From Campylorhamphus procurvoides (taxonomy: Eukaryota > Chordata > Aves > Passeriformes > Dendrocolaptidae), in NCBI GenBank assembly GCA_013396655.1, contig WBMV01001018.1, forward strand, positions 3,591,756 to 3,655,755: a stretch of DNA of 64,000 nucleotides, in the 5' to 3' direction. Under the pieces are notes generated by a model. It saw nothing but the letters and a program-made list of their open reading frames with translations, had not been told where the DNA came from and did not search any database. A program made the translations under genes and the position numbers. Shown here one piece after another: positions 41,901-56,900 of this stretch. Each line of letters begins with the position of its first letter. The first letter of the stretch is position 1.

Positions 41901-44900
41901 CTCTGCATGCCCATAATTTTCACAGCTCACTTGAAACAAATCCCTTACCCAGGCTGTTTTCCTCTGAGACTCTGGAACTCTGATTTTAATAACTCAGCAT
42001 TTGGAGACTACATTTGTTTCTCACAATATTGTACTGTCAGGACTTTGCAATATGGTGTAAAAGCTCAGGCTGCAGCTTTCTGCCCTCCAAAGAAACATAT
42101 TTCCTGATCCCTATCTGGAAGAAGGATCCGTTCTTTAGTAATAGCTTTCCCTAAGTAAGTTATCCTGAGACATTTAGTCATATAACTCAAATAATTAAGA
42201 ATAGATACTCTTCTGTTGCCCTGCTCTTATCAGCTAAGAAATACTTACTTTAATTTCTGTAGTTCAGGTTGTCATGTTTTTAGGGTCACTTTTGCTCTGA
42301 CTCTGTGAATGCATAAAAATGTCAGAGAACTTGGTTTGTCCAGGTCAGGCTGCAAGTTAAACAAAGAGGAGGTCTCACAACTTTCAAACAGATGAAGCTG
42401 TGTCTGTTCTCTGTAGAAATCTTTCTCAGTGTATTCTCAAAATGTGTTTGTGAACATTATTTATGTCTCTTGTCAAACTATTTAGAGAAATGGGAAACCC
42501 ACTGTGGAAGAAAGATTTGGTAAATGTAAAGGAAAAATAGTTTAAACAATAGAAGTTGCCTAATATTAACAAATCAAAAATAGGATTTCTACTTAAATTT
42601 ATTGGCTTTTAGATCTGATTATGAGAAATCTGTTTAGATACCTGAAATCAGATGTATATTGATATTTTTGCAAGACATGCAATGCAGTAAATAAAGCTCT
42701 TCCATCGTTTCCAGAGCCTTAATGACTGAAGGGATGGGTGACTTCAACTACTGCTCTAATGGTGGAGTTGATGGTTGTTTTGTGTTTGTGCACACAGGGC
42801 AGCACAACTACCTGTGTGCTGGGAGGAACGACTGCATTATTGACAAAATCCGGAGGAAAAACTGCCCGGCGTGTCGCTACCGGAAATGTCTGCAGGCTGG
42901 CATGAACCTCGAAGGTAACCACGTGCCCACAGCCCTGGTTTGCTTTGGAATCTTTCCCAATAAAGGCCAGGCTGCTTAGGAAGCAACGAGAGGAGCAGGA
43001 CTTTGATATGTTAAAAGCAAGTGCTGCATTTTGTGAGCATTTTAATGAGAGGCAGGAGGTTTCTATGCTCTTTCTCCTATCTGTGCTCAGTTGCTCTGTC
43101 TGTCAGTATGTTCAGCAGAAGTGAGTCATACACACAAACCAGGGTTATTTTTCATTCCTGTCAGTACATATATCTTGTTGCTTTTTCATGGAATCTGAGA
43201 CAGGAGAAGTCTTGGGGAACACCTGGAGGGAAGTGAAACACCTGTAGGGAGGTGTGCTGTCTGCCCATCTTCACTTAGGAGAGTGACTTGACACTGAAAC
43301 CACAGAGAAGTGAGGATTTTATCTTCAAACTGAAGCAAATGGAAGTATTCTTCTTGATACTTGGGACTCTTCCTAAATACCTGTCACAATCTCTCTAGAA
43401 AAGGTCAGTTAAATAAATAAGTTTAACATACCAGTACATAGTTGTTCTCTGCTGAGTCCTGAGTGGCTTGTGAGAATCTGAAGGCCATGTCAACTAGAGA
43501 TTTAGGAGCAGTTGTAAAATGGCATTAAACACTTTTATTAGTGTCAGCTACATTTTATGCTTGCTATTGTTCTCTGAGCAGTAAAGATTAACACAGTACT
43601 TCCTAGCGCAGTGTCCTGGTGGTACTTGTATAATCAAAATTGTCAGATAAAATGAAAATGTCAAAAATATATTTGCCAGCTCCAAGGGTGGAGAGAATAC
43701 CATTTCAGTCAGTGATAATACCCTTTTGTAAGATTTAAGTGGTGAATTAAGTTAAAGAGACAGATGAAGCACATTCTGGAGTGAGCATTAGTACATGCTT
43801 TCTTCCTCTTGTGCTTCTGACCTCCTTCAGCAGGACACAGCACCAGGTTTTCTGTGCTGCAGGTGCCTCTACCTGCCCCCCCCTTCAGAGCAGAGCACAC
43901 AAAGCCAAGTGTCTGAAATGCTCTATGACCCACTTACAGGCACGTTCCCTCTTTCAGGACAGAGATTTGCCAGAGGAAGGGATGTTGCTGCTTGGTTTGT
44001 TGAGGTGTTACCGTGATCCGTGTGCAGGATGGGAAGGTACAGCCAAAATCTACAACAGTGGGTTCTAAAATAAATCCCTCAAGTACGTGAGGAGGTTGTC
44101 AGTGTGTGTCTCTCAGGACCTGGATTTAGGCTTTGGACACTCCAGTGGGCTGGACCTCACGCTTCAGAGATCAGAGCAGGACAGGTCTCTTGCCTACTGC
44201 TGGTGCCCATGGGCAGCAGGTCCCTGCCCTGCTGGAGCTGGTGTGCCCAGGAGCAAACACAGGGAAACAGCAGAGACTAAAGACGGTTTAAATGATGCAA
44301 AACTCCAGAGCTTTTGCTTTGAGGTGAGAAAGAATGACTTTAAAGCTTGTTTCTATTTTTTCGCTTCATAGTTGTTTTCAAAACGCACCTGTGATATTCA
44401 TATATTTATATGAGTAAAGCACTTTATTAGGTATAGTGTTCTGAAAGTAAGATATAGTACTCCCATAGTAAGGCTTTCCCTTCCTGCATCAGTTTAAGTA
44501 GGCACTGATACCACTGTGTCAGGCTCTAGGACACAGAGAATCATGGAATGTTTTGAGTTGGAAGGGTTCTTGAAGCTCATCCAGTTCCACTCCCTGCCAT
44601 GGGCAGGGACACCTTCCACTAGATCAGGTTGCTCCCCTTGCCCAGCCTGGCCTTGACATGTTGAGTGGCCTCTCTGCAGCAAAGCAAATGGAATGGAATG
44701 ACATCGGATATTTGCCACTTCTCCGCATGTGGGTTGGAGCCCTTCCAGGGTAGTTTGTCTGAATTTTGGCACAGAGAATCCTAGAGAATTGTGAGGTTTT
44801 GGAGGATGGATATTGTTATATAAGTTGTTGGAGAAGGCGGGAGGGGTGGTGGTGGTGGAACTTTTATGTCTGAGGGGGAAAAAGAATCTTGAAACTCAGC

Positions 44901-47900
44901 AACACAAAAATGGAAGAATTTGGAATAGTGCGAAAGAGTGATAAACACCCTGAAAACAAGGATTTATGGGACAGATCTGAACAGATGGGGAATTGGTTGT
45001 GCAGAAAAGCAAACTGGGAGGCAGCATAAAGTCCAGAAGATACTAAAAAGCAGTTTCTTTTATCTTGCCTATTTTAGGGTCACAGTTCAGGAATTACTGT
45101 TGTTTAAAAGAAAATTAAATTTGCATAATTTTTAGACAGTAATTTCTTTTTGAAAAGTCTCCAGCTGCACCCTCAGTGCATAAATAATGATTATAGCAAA
45201 GCAGTGACTGATCAAAAGAGATCCCAATATCCAGCCTGTCAGTCCTTCAGCCCCTTGCACTCACCTGACGTGCTGCTGGACTTCTTCTGTGAACCTGCCC
45301 CAGCACATTTTGGGTATCTCAGTTTCTAATACCTACAGGGAATTTCACTGGTAGGTATTGGGTAGAAGACTAATTTAAAATTAATAAATACATAAAGTCT
45401 ATCATGCAGTGTTTTAATTCTGACCTGCTTCTGTTTATCCTGAAATAGGAGTGGTTCCTTCTACCCTAGGAAAATGCTACTTCCTAATTTTCTATTGGTC
45501 TTTTTTTCAACCTTAATGATTCTATGATAAAAAGACCTCCAAGATCAAGTCATCCCTTTGGCCCTGTTTATCACCCTTTTCTAGAACTTTGTTTTTTCTA
45601 TTGCGTGTTTTTTTGGGCATAGGGGTCTGGAAAAAAAAATCAAACTATGAAGCTGCAGGTACCAGAGATTTACACGGCAGAATAATGATATTTTGTACTC
45701 CAGCCTTTATTTCCTTGAGTTCTCATTTCCGCTCCCACCGTTAATTGGTGTTCCTTGGCACCCTTTCTCTTTGTGATGTGTTGGAAGAAAAGATTTATTG
45801 TTAGGTTTTATGCCTGTAAAAAGTTGTCTCATAATTTTTTTGGCTTTTCCTGCTGCTTTTTGCAGCTGAAGTTGGCAATTGGTGTGTCTTTCCTGCAGTC
45901 TTCACTTGGAATTTATTTCACATTTTTGAGGGATTGTTTCTTCTTCCTAATTCCATTCCCTTCCCTGCTCTGACTGCAGTGGGGTTGTTATAAATCCCAG
46001 TTTAGGAGGAAAGTGCCTGGTCCCTGTGGCTGTCTGGGGTGGTGGTGGCAGGTCCCCTGCCCACCTGGCTCAGGTGCAGGGCCATCTGCCCACGGGGTAG
46101 GGAGTAGGAAGCCCGTGCAGCCTCGGTGGATGCCAGACTGCAGGAGGCTGGGGGCTAGGGGGGTTTTGTTTGTTTTTAACCGAAAATCTTGGATGCTTTT
46201 CTCTCCACGCTGAGTTTATCTGTGGGGGTTATCTCCTGTATTGTGCCCTAAGGAGCTGGGGTTAAATTAGTGGTCTTTTTATATTTGAAAATAAATTATA
46301 AAGAAATACATTATCTCAACCTTTTTTTTTCTTTGTGAGTTACATCTATATATCTAAGTCAGAGCTAGTAACACAGCCTAATAAAAATTCTTTCATAATA
46401 ATCTGCCTTATCAGATCTATTTATTTTGATTATAATTTTATTAGGCTTTCTGGGCTGGAAATCATCCATCCAGGTGTCTGCAGGAAGCTGAAGGCATGTG
46501 CTTCTAAATTTAAGTCAAAGCAGTTCATTTGCTCTTCAGAACATGGATAATGGGGCAAAAAACACCAGAATGTGGAAAGGATTTTGGAGCAGCCATTTCA
46601 AAATTAGGACAAGAAAAACAAGAAGCTCTTTGCTCCAAGGAAATTTGCTCTTTCCCCATGGCAGGCTTGGCATATGTGGCCAGTCTACAAACCTTTGGGA
46701 AAATGCAACTTATACAAGGTCTGTAGAGAACTCCTTGTGTTTAGCATTTGGTTTCTGAAGGCTCCATCATAGCCAGTGGGAGAAATGGGTCCAGGAGGGA
46801 GTTTCATGTGTTACACTGTGGGGGCTGGTGCATTTTGAATGCTGAATGATTCTGAACAGATTAGGAGGAACTCTGAATGTGAGACCACATTACGTGGGGC
46901 TTTTATGGGCTACTGATTTATCTCTGAAGCTCCAGAAGAGAGATCAATTAATTGAGGCGCACAGGGAAAAAACTGGTTTCATTTGGTCTCTGTTAAATAG
47001 CGTGTTCTGTGTGGCCACCTCTGTGCAGGAGAGCCAGAGCCAAGCAGGAGACTCCATTATGGGCAAGATGCTAATAAAATTGTTGCTCCAAGTTTTGGTA
47101 GTTTACAGTTAACATCTCTGTGTGATGTTTTATTTATTTGGCAAATAAGTTTTATGGTTTAATTACGCAGCAGTGATTTATATACAAGAGAAACTGGCAA
47201 GAGAAAAAGCTCCTCCTGCCCAGCATTTTCAAAAAAAAAAAACCCCTGTTTTCCCTGGCTTGAGAAATCCAGTAATTTCTTACCCATTAAATAAATTTTT
47301 TTCTTTCTTTCCCCTGGTTTTTATACTTAAATCTTAAGGAACTTTTTAAGTCCTGCTAATATATATCCCATGGTAGGATTTGGCCTTACATTTTAGGATC
47401 AGCTTTGTAAGATACCTACAGACCATTATTGAACATTTGGAAACAAGTAACATAAATGTGCCTTTCATTAAAACATCAAGTAAGCTTATTTTCAGTGGGA
47501 GTTTAATGAGAATTAATGTGCAATTATTTACTTTCTGCACAAATGCTGTGCAGGTTTCATTGGCCTGATCCCATCTGCCAGGGGGAGGGAAGCTGTGTTT
47601 CCTGCCCTGCGTTTTTATTGCTCTGCAGTCATTTTCCATCATCTCACCTGTGACTTCCCCAAACTTTCCTAGCTCGGAAAACAAAGAAGAAGATCAAAGG
47701 ACTGCAGCAGGGAAGTGCCACGGGAACACGGGATGCTCCCGAGACGTCGGGGAACAAGAGCATCGTGCCCGCGTCGCTGCCGCAGCTGACGCCAACCCTG
47801 GTGTCGCTGCTGGAGGTGATCGAGCCCGAGGTGCTGTACTCAGGCTATGACAGCACCCTGCCCGACTCCAGCTGGAGGATCCTTTCCACCCTCAACATGC

Positions 47901-50900
47901 TGGGAGGGCGGCAGGTGGTGGCTGCAGTCAAGTGGGCAAAGGCAATCCCAGGTAATGTGCAGTGGATTAATTGCTGAGTGCAGTCTTCTTGTTGTATGTA
48001 AAATCTGTCTTGGTTTTCCTTCAAAGATGAAGTTTTAGTGGTATCTGGGCTTGTTCATGTCTCAACCCTGGAGCTGAAAATTAGAAAAAATGCAGTTGCA
48101 AAAATGTATTTGCTAGAAACGAAGTCATTTTACTGGAGCCCTTTGACCATTGGATATTAAAACGATTTGTTTTAAAAGTAATATAGAGAACTATTTTTAT
48201 TAGCTCAGTCTCCACCTTGTAGATTCAGAGAATCACAGAATTTGGGTAGGGGAACCTTAAAGCTTGTCCAGTTCCACGCCCTGCCATGGACAGGGACACC
48301 TTTCACTAGCCCAGGTTACTCCAAGCCCTGTCCAACCTGGCCTTGGACACTTCCAGGAATGGGGCAGCCACAGCTTCTCTGGGCAATAAAGATTTCCTGA
48401 ATAGTTTTAGCAGTGAGGTGCTTTTGACTTTTACAGACCAGCGCTGCTGTGCTGCTCCTCTCAGTCTGCATTCATGGGTGGTTCTTTTTTTACTCCCCCT
48501 CACCATATCTGCAGTTTTCTCTTGACTGGGAGCAGGTGTTTGAGTGTTGCATCCCAGGGTGGAAGTTGAGATGTTCATTTTGTCCCCAGCTCTGCAGCAG
48601 CATGGTTAAACTGACTCTTACCTGGGGAATGGGGGAGCTGTTTTGACTCCCACCTGAAGACACAGTTAGACACGGAAGAAGTGATGTCAGATCTCAGCCT
48701 TGGACATAACACATGGCATCTGTCTTGGGAGAGGCCAAGGCCAAGGAAAGCTGAAGATCTGTTTATTCCTACAGAACAAAGACCAGTGTTTTATCTCCTC
48801 CTCAGTCCTGTCAGCACTGTTACCTACCTGTTCTCAGAAACCCTGGCAAAAACACCTCTGTGACGCATGTGTTGCCCAAAAATAACATCACAGAACAGGT
48901 CTGCCAAAAAAAAAAAAAAAGAAAAAGAAAAAGTGTCTGATAATGAGATTTATGAATCATAATGGTGTCTCTTTGAGCAGGGGAAATGAATTAACGGTGA
49001 GAAGGAAAGGCTGGAGAACTCAAATGTATCTTATGTGCAGCAGAGATATGACTGGGGAGGTTGTGTATGTTCTAGTTGACAAGGTGGTGATCAGTCAGAG
49101 GTTGGACTCAATGCTCTTGGGGATCTTTTCCAGCCTCAACAATTCTGTGTCAGGGTAGTTACACTGGATTAGCTCAGTCTGCACTAGGAGACATTCACAT
49201 GCACACTCTTCCTTCTGGGGCAGGTCTTTGGAAGACCATCTGGTATTCCCAAATCCAAATTTAGACTCCATTTTATAAAACATGTCTGTATTCATCATCT
49301 CTGCTGAACTGTTTCCCTAATTAGCTAAACCCTTCAGGTTAGAGCATACACTCTCAGTGGAAATGCCAATCTTCTCTTTAATAACTGCATTAATAGCAAC
49401 TACTCTTATCATTTGTATCTCTTTTCTTTTGTTTGCTGAGGTGGTTCCTCATGAGTATTTAATTTGTATATCCTGCTCCTGGTTGTAGCCCATCAGCCAT
49501 GCTGACAGCTTGCCAGCATTCCTTGCCAAACCCTTTTGCTGGGATTTCCAAATAACGTTTTCCTGAGGAGTGTTTGAGGGCAGATTCAAGGTTTGACCCC
49601 AGAAGATTGGAATCACTTCGAAACCTGGTGGTTCCTGCTGTCTCCAAAGGCAGGAGCTGTGCTTGAAGCTGTCAGACCCACCAAATTGGTTCTGTATTCA
49701 TCCACTGGCTGCTGTCTGTTGGCACATCTTCAGGAAGCAGATTTTTAGATGTTATGAGCTCTTTAGATGTCAGATGCTTAATAAAATTAGATAAAATCAA
49801 CTTTATTTCAGGCTCTAATAAAGATTCAGTGTGGCGTGATAGTTTCCTGCTAAATGTAGGCAGGATCTGACAGGAACTAGTGTTGTAAATCCAAAGCTGC
49901 TGGCATTTTCAGACTGTTTTGAGGGACCAGTTGTCAGATTTTACCCATTTCCTCCTTGTTCAGTTGGCTCTGTTCATGCTACATACGAGATTAGAAGCAG
50001 TTAATGCTGGTAACTAGTGCAATACTTATTTTGTAAGGTCTGTGTGCAGTTGTTGAATAAGAAAACAACATTTTACATTAAGCCATTTATTGTCTAGTGG
50101 ACTGCTCTCGTGAAAAGTAGCAAACCCTGTTGTTTTTGGAAGGCAGCCCAGTGAATTATAGTGCATGTGAAATACAATTGTTGCCTTTTGTGATCTATCT
50201 GACTGACCATCAGTTTCCGATAACCACATACACATATATTATGATTTTTAAATATTACATCCCCTTTTACTCCCTGTAGTGCCTGTGCACTGATAACACA
50301 GTTGTGCTGCTCATAACCCTGGTCCTTTGCCAAGTCATGCAAGTCTTTTGTCCTTTCTTTTTTGCAATTAACACCACCTCCCCTCAACTTTTATTTTTCT
50401 AGGTTTCCGAAATTTGCACCTGGATGACCAAATGACCCTTCTGCAGTACTCCTGGATGTTCCTAATGGCTTTTGCTTTAGGCTGGAGATCATACAAGCAG
50501 TCCAATGGCAATCTCCTGTGCTTTGCACCAGATCTCATCATTAACGAGTGAGTAAGACCTGCCACAGGTTTCTGGGGTTTGCACTTGAGGGGTGAATCAC
50601 TGGGTAGCAAATCCTTGCAGAGATCCCAGATCTGCCTGTCATCTGCAACTTGTTTTTCTTTCAGCAGCTTGCTTAGCGTTTTTAACTAAGTCAAATGAAA
50701 GAAAGGTAATTGAGATATTAAGTGTATTTATATCCAGGAGTTTTTGTGGGAGGTGTTTGTGCTTAAACGTTCCATATTGTGACTGTTCCAGCACCATTCA
50801 CTAGAATCATTCATGTTATCAGAGCCAACACAGTCAGAGCTAAAAATATGTCTGGGATGGAGAGAAAAGTTTGGCAAATTGCATAATGTTCCGTCTGTTT

Positions 50901-53900
50901 AGTGTCTGAAAGTGACGATATGGTCCTACCAGTTTCGCAGAGTTCCCAATCCCTCAAACATTTCTATCTGAGCCTGGTTAAAGTAGGGCTGAAAAGACAA
51001 GGTTGCAAGTGGAACAACCTGCCTGATTTGTATTTTCTTTTTGGACTTTGCTATCAAGTTTCAAGCAAAGTTGAATTTGACGGAATATTTGGACAGATTT
51101 TTTCTTGCACCACACATCGTTATCCTTGTATTTTCCAGATTTTTGTTGTGCAGTGACTGTTCTGTAGAGGAGGGAAAGGGGGAATTTGGGATTGCTGAGG
51201 TGATTGCATCTTGTTTATGTCTTTGTTTCCTGACCTTACAGTGGAGGCAATACCATTGGCATGCTTTGACACAGTCATAATAGTTTTGGTTCTGTTGCAC
51301 TTCAGAACCAGATCTCCCAAATATTTTCCATTTTTGAAAAAAATACAGTAATGGTTACATTTTCTGTGAGATCAACTGTTTACATTTCAGACTATTCCTT
51401 TTTCATGTTTGTTTATTCCCTTCCTTTTTTTTTTCCCAGTGTAAATATTTATCCAGATTTTTATAAACTGTAATCATTGGCTTACAGTAATAACTTCAAA
51501 AAAAGGTGAGGAGGAGATGGCACATGAGGGCCCCTCTGTGCACTTGTGTTTATTAAAGTGCTTAGAATGTGTCTCTGGAGCAGAACAGTCTCTATGTGGT
51601 AGAATTAAAATAATTGATGTTGTCACTAAGTGTAATAACATCTACTTTGCCTTACGTCAGAGGTCTCCTGCTGTTTTATCAGTGGATCAAAACCACAATG
51701 CTTCACAGCCAGGTGTTAGTACTCTTAAAAAACCCAAAACTGCAAACAGTAACTCTCAGATTCCTTCCAGTTACAGTTTGGTACATAAATTGTAGATCAG
51801 AATGACATTTGTTTTCAATAAAACAGACTGACTGAGGGAAATGCAGTTCCTTCTACCGTGGGCTAGAGGTTCTCTGTAAAACTCTCTGGTCATAACTTTT
51901 TATGTCCCATCCCTCAATAAAACAGAGCCACCTTGGAGTTAAACATTACAAATACTGACTAACAATAAACCCACTGCAGGAGCTGTGAGCTTTGGGGGGC
52001 AGGAAGAGCTGGAGGGACAGCTGGGACTGGGATGTTGGGCAGGACAGGAGAGGCATCATGGACACTTAAAAATGCATTTGGATTTTACTGCAAGGACAAC
52101 ATGCCCTTTGATTTGAATTATCAAATGTGGCCATGTTAGGTAGATTAGGTAATAGTTGCTATCTGGCAATGGGGCAGGAGGATTGCACAGACCAGAGCAT
52201 GCAGAGTTACTTTCATTTACAGAGAAGTGCAGTTACTTCGGTTTCAGTTTTCTTGGGGTTTTATATGGGTTTCTAGAAACCATTCTTTCAGTTTCTGAGG
52301 TGTAAAGCCTTGTCCTTGTACTTGGTACAATTCGGTGTCTTTCAGCTTCAGAAAGGGAAATTTCATCTTGGAAGGGTCTCCAAGCCTTGATGGTTCAGTT
52401 GGGCTTCACTGCAAAATACTTTCTTAAGATTGATTTCTTTATTGGATTAATTAGACTTGCTTTATCTTCATGTATCTGCTCAAGTATCTGAGCAACATCA
52501 GTCTTGTTGTACATTTATCCTTGTGCCAGCCCTGGCCAGTGTCATCCTGTGTAGTTACTACTTACTTACATGGAGTAGCAAGATGCAGCAGCTCAGGCAG
52601 TCTTTGGTAGGAAAGAGGATTAAATTCTGTTCTTAAGATGGCAGCTTAGTCATTTGCTAAGTTTTTTCCTAAAAATTGAATGTTTATTGAATATTCCCCT
52701 TTTATGTCTGTACTCCTATAATTTACTTTTTAATGGAAGTATGTCTATACTAGCTGATCATTTTATATATAATACATGTGTTCACACACAAAACTCGATT
52801 TAAGTTGTTTAGACATTGGGCAGCTGAATAAATCTTAGACTTTAGGCCATTATTTAGTACTTGGAAATGATTTAAACCTGTGATTTTACAGTCTTGTATA
52901 ACTGTTTCCCCAGTTTGTGATTCAAAACATGCCCTGCTGGAACTGGCACTGGTATTGTATCAGCTTTCAACCTCTGGGTATGTCACAGTGTGCCCAAAAT
53001 TTCAGTGAGCACAGTGACAGGGCACAGTTGTGTTCTTCAAGTGGCAAATGCCATTTAAATGCTGCACAGCTTGAGAAAGAAGTTCCTGGAAGTCCTGGGT
53101 CTCGGCATTTTGCCTCTGGTTGCGTGTTCATCATCGTAGCTCCTTGCTTTGAGGTATGAGGTCACTTTCGTGGTCTCGTTTGTTGTTCTGATCTCATCTG
53201 CCATACAGAATAGCTGTATTAGTGTATTTAAATAGAAAAATAACAAGTGATTACAGTTGTATAAGCAATGTTTTGTCAGTTCTCTTACTCCCCAAATTTC
53301 TCTCCCAGCATTCTTTTGTAGCTCCTTCTGTGGAGTCAGTGTCATCTGGTGTTCAGAACACCAGTGTCTTGTTTACTGGGTTTTAGTCTTTTACAGACTT
53401 GACTGAACTGAGTGACTCACAGCAGTGTTGAAAACCATCACGTGCTTTTATCATCCACACACATCCCCCAGAGCAAGCACATGAATATCCATGTGTTCCA
53501 TGGGCTGGGCTGAGCTGAAACACCTCCAGTGTCCCGTGGGGGGCTGGTCCCTAAAGCAGAGGGGTATTGGATACTTACAGAGCAAGGAGGTGGATTGGGT
53601 TGGACTTAGCGTGCAATTGCCACAGCAGGATCCCTTCACACCAGTCACCTCTGGGAGTCTTTTTATGTGCCTGGCAGTAACTGCAGCAGCCTTGAGCTGC
53701 TGCTGCCCCACCAGTGTCCCAGGGAAGCTCCTGGGGCTCAGTCTGGGCTCTGCCTCCTGCCCCAGCAGCTCCTGAGCTGCCATGGGCTGCAGCTCCCCTG
53801 GGATTGCTGGTCATGGGTGTCCTAGAGCTCTGCTTGAAAGCCAGCATGGTTCTGTGGGTAGTTCCAGCTAAGAAGGCGACAGTGTGGTGTCCTCACTGAG

Positions 53901-56900
53901 TACAATGTCTGTTTTAACTAGCTAAGTATAGGACGGAGTTGAAGTGTTGCATCTGGTCAACATGTGGGTAAATTAATGCATCGAGATGGTAAAATGCCCT
54001 GTGCAGGGAGGAGAACCAGAATCCTGGGCAGGCAGGGAGAGAGCCCTGAGCCCTGCCCTTCTCTGTCCGTGACCTGAGCCCTGTCCTCGGGCAGGCTCCC
54101 TGTGGCAGCTGAGATCATCTGATGTGCCCTGGCCAGGAGATCTGAGATGGGAATGGCTGGGACCTCTTCCCAGAGTGTCTGCCAGCATTGAGGATGAGGC
54201 AGTGAATCAGCTTCCTCATGCTCTGACATAGCCAGATCCGCAGCCTACGGGGCACAGGGCAGAGCCTTATCCATGGGTTCAGACCTTGCTGAAGAGAGGG
54301 TGCTGTGCCTGCTCTCGTTTTTTGGGAACTACAGTTGGCATAGCCTTGGTGCTGCCCAGAGTCAGCATGTCTTCTTATGGATTCGCAGCCTTGTGGATGT
54401 GGTTGCATTTACTGCAGGCAGTAAAAAGCGACAGGCTGACCCATTTCATAATGTTTATTTTAACCTTCTGCCCAGAAATGGGCATAATTTTATGTGAGGA
54501 AAACTGCTGAGCCCTGTCAGAGATTGTGTTTAAATTACTCAATTTGAAATCTCCGAGATGCCCTTTGATACAGCCCAGAGGGGTCAGGACAGCGTTTGCC
54601 AAGCAGCCAAATGGTGGCTTTGTGTCAAGTGCCCTGAGAAACATCCCACAGCCCAGCATTGCACTTACTCCTGTTTCACGCGGCTTCACCTTGTGTGCAC
54701 TTTGTATTTGCGCTGCTATTCCTTGGTTATGGAATTCTAACATAACACCAGTGTTCCTGGGTTCATGTGGTGCCCACGGGCTGTAGCTGTGGGTACAAAT
54801 CAGTGCAGTGTCCTGTTCCACTCAGAAGGAATTATCCAACAGCTCCATTTGGAAACAGTGGGGTTTTACACTTGTCCTTGTTCTGGTTTAATACTGTTTC
54901 AGTAGCTTGTCTCTGAACTCCCTCTGGAATTCCTATTATTCTCTGGGTTTCGCACCATGAGAAACGTGTGTTTCTTCTTTCCACTCAGGGCTTCTTAAGA
55001 TGGTTGTGAAGGTACATCACATAACCCTCCTGCAGGGCTAAGGAATGGAGAATGGAAAACTGATCTGCTTTGAAGGAACTGTAGTTTCATAACCAAATCT
55101 TGCTCTCAGCTTCCACAATGGTCCCATTTTCCTTCTGTGTAGATTTTAATATTTAATAGGTGATGACTTAGGAAAGGTGACACATGGTTAATGAAAAATA
55201 AAGTGCTGACATCACTGCACAGAGCTTGTGTACTCACTGCATGGGAAACAGATTATTTTGCCTGTCTTTTTGTCTATCAAAAAAAACCCATGGAAAAGGG
55301 TAAATCTTATCTTACACTCTTTGGAATTAATCTGTTCATTTTCTTAATTTCCTACCTAAAACTAATTCTGTAATATTCACCATAAGCAGCTGTCTAAGCA
55401 CACGAAAAGGGGATTGTTGTGTCAGATGAGGTATTAAATAAAAGGGGTTCCTGTCTTGATGCGAGGTTTCATTGAAACAGGGAAAAAACCCAAAAAGAAT
55501 ATATAAAAACATAATGTGTTATTCTGATTCCCAGATTTTCCTTTGGTTGTCAACATGACTTTCCTTTTATGGTTAGAAACTTGATTATTACACTGCGAAG
55601 GTAATGAAATTTAATTGCAGTGCTAGTCATTGCTTTATGAATGTGAAAGGATACAAGTATAAAAAACTGAGGCATTACAGAAAGTTGCTGCTGTCAGGAG
55701 TGAGGAAATAGATACTAAATTGGGTGCACTTTGCAAAGATGTTGAAAGAATTAGAGAAATCTCATCTGTAGGGTATCACATCATCATGTTTCCTTAGAAA
55801 GATGAAACAGTTTGGGACTGCCAGGCTTGGAGAACTCTGTCACACGGTGACTGAACTTGATTTTGATGTCAAGTTTGTGCTGACGTCTGTTGATAAGGGA
55901 GCCTGCTGATGGTCCTTGGTAGAGACAGGCTCCCTTTGTGGCGCTGGGATTCAGCACGTCAGGCTCCCTCGTTCCGCAGTGCTGGGCCACTGTTTATCTG
56001 TGTAACCAAGGCAATCACCTCACTGGGCTCACGAGAAAATGGAGCGTCATTTCACTGTGCAATCATTCACGTACAGCTTATCGTCTGCCTCTGCACCCCC
56101 TGCTGCTCTGAACACAGCCTGGAAACAGGGGGATGTAGAACTTGCAGATGTCTGGAGTCGTCACTAATTCCAGTGCTTTTATTCCTTAGGCAGAGGATGA
56201 ATCTCCCATGTATGTATGAACAATGCAAACACATGCTTATGGTCGCCCGGGAGCTCTCACGGCTTCAAGTCTCCTACGAGGAGTACCTCTGCATGAAGAC
56301 ATTGCTTCTCCTCTCTACAAGTAGGTGAACGGCTCAGTACCAAGCTTTTGGCATTTACGTGTACAAAAGGATGTGGTGAATTTGCAATAGATACTCTAAG
56401 ATAGATGTACATAATACAACGCAGGACGGTTTTTATCTTTCAGTAGGATGTGCTGGGGTTAAACATGTCACAGCTCCAGAAAATTCTGTCCGTACTGCAT
56501 GAAAGGTCAAATATGGTGTCACAATAATGCTTTTAGAATATACAGAAATAAACTGAGACAACATAACTCATACAGGTTACTATATGTAAATAAGTTCTGC
56601 AGTGTTATATTCCCCCTCTGTTGCTATCACTGGTACACAATGGCTTCATTTTTGCCGTGCTCTGTGAGGCTGTGGCTCCCTGAGGATCTCAGCTGCAGGC
56701 CTGGCTTGGCTGCAGTCCAGGACTCAGCCAGCATAGAGCACGTGTGTGTGTGTGTGTGCTGGGAGTGGGTGTGAGCCAGGCACCTCGCCTCACACCGGGA
56801 AAGCCTGTGCCTGTGTGTCCTGGGGAATCCCATCCCACAGCCGTCGCAGCGGCCCCACAGGGCTGAGGGAGCTGCCGACGTGTTCCTGCTCCTGCCTGTC

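Larger units (their letters stand above)
42915..47672 (+). other. NR3C1: Intron 4
   Basis: 4758 bases, GT-AG. Contains a CR1 fragment at 44535 and a possible short CR1 tail at 45506. Otherwise nothing recognised. Confidence 0.85.
47952..50402 (+). other. NR3C1: Intron 5
   Basis: 2451 bases, GT-AG, with two CR1 fragments (48225 minus, 49059 plus) and an A-rich run at 48906-48931. No other feature recognised. Confidence 0.85.

Noticed and set aside
42695..42797. Open frame directly upstream of exon 4 as an in-frame exon extension
   Set aside because: The frame is open from 42695, but the only good acceptor (ending 42714) adds 83 bases and shifts frame to an immediate stop.
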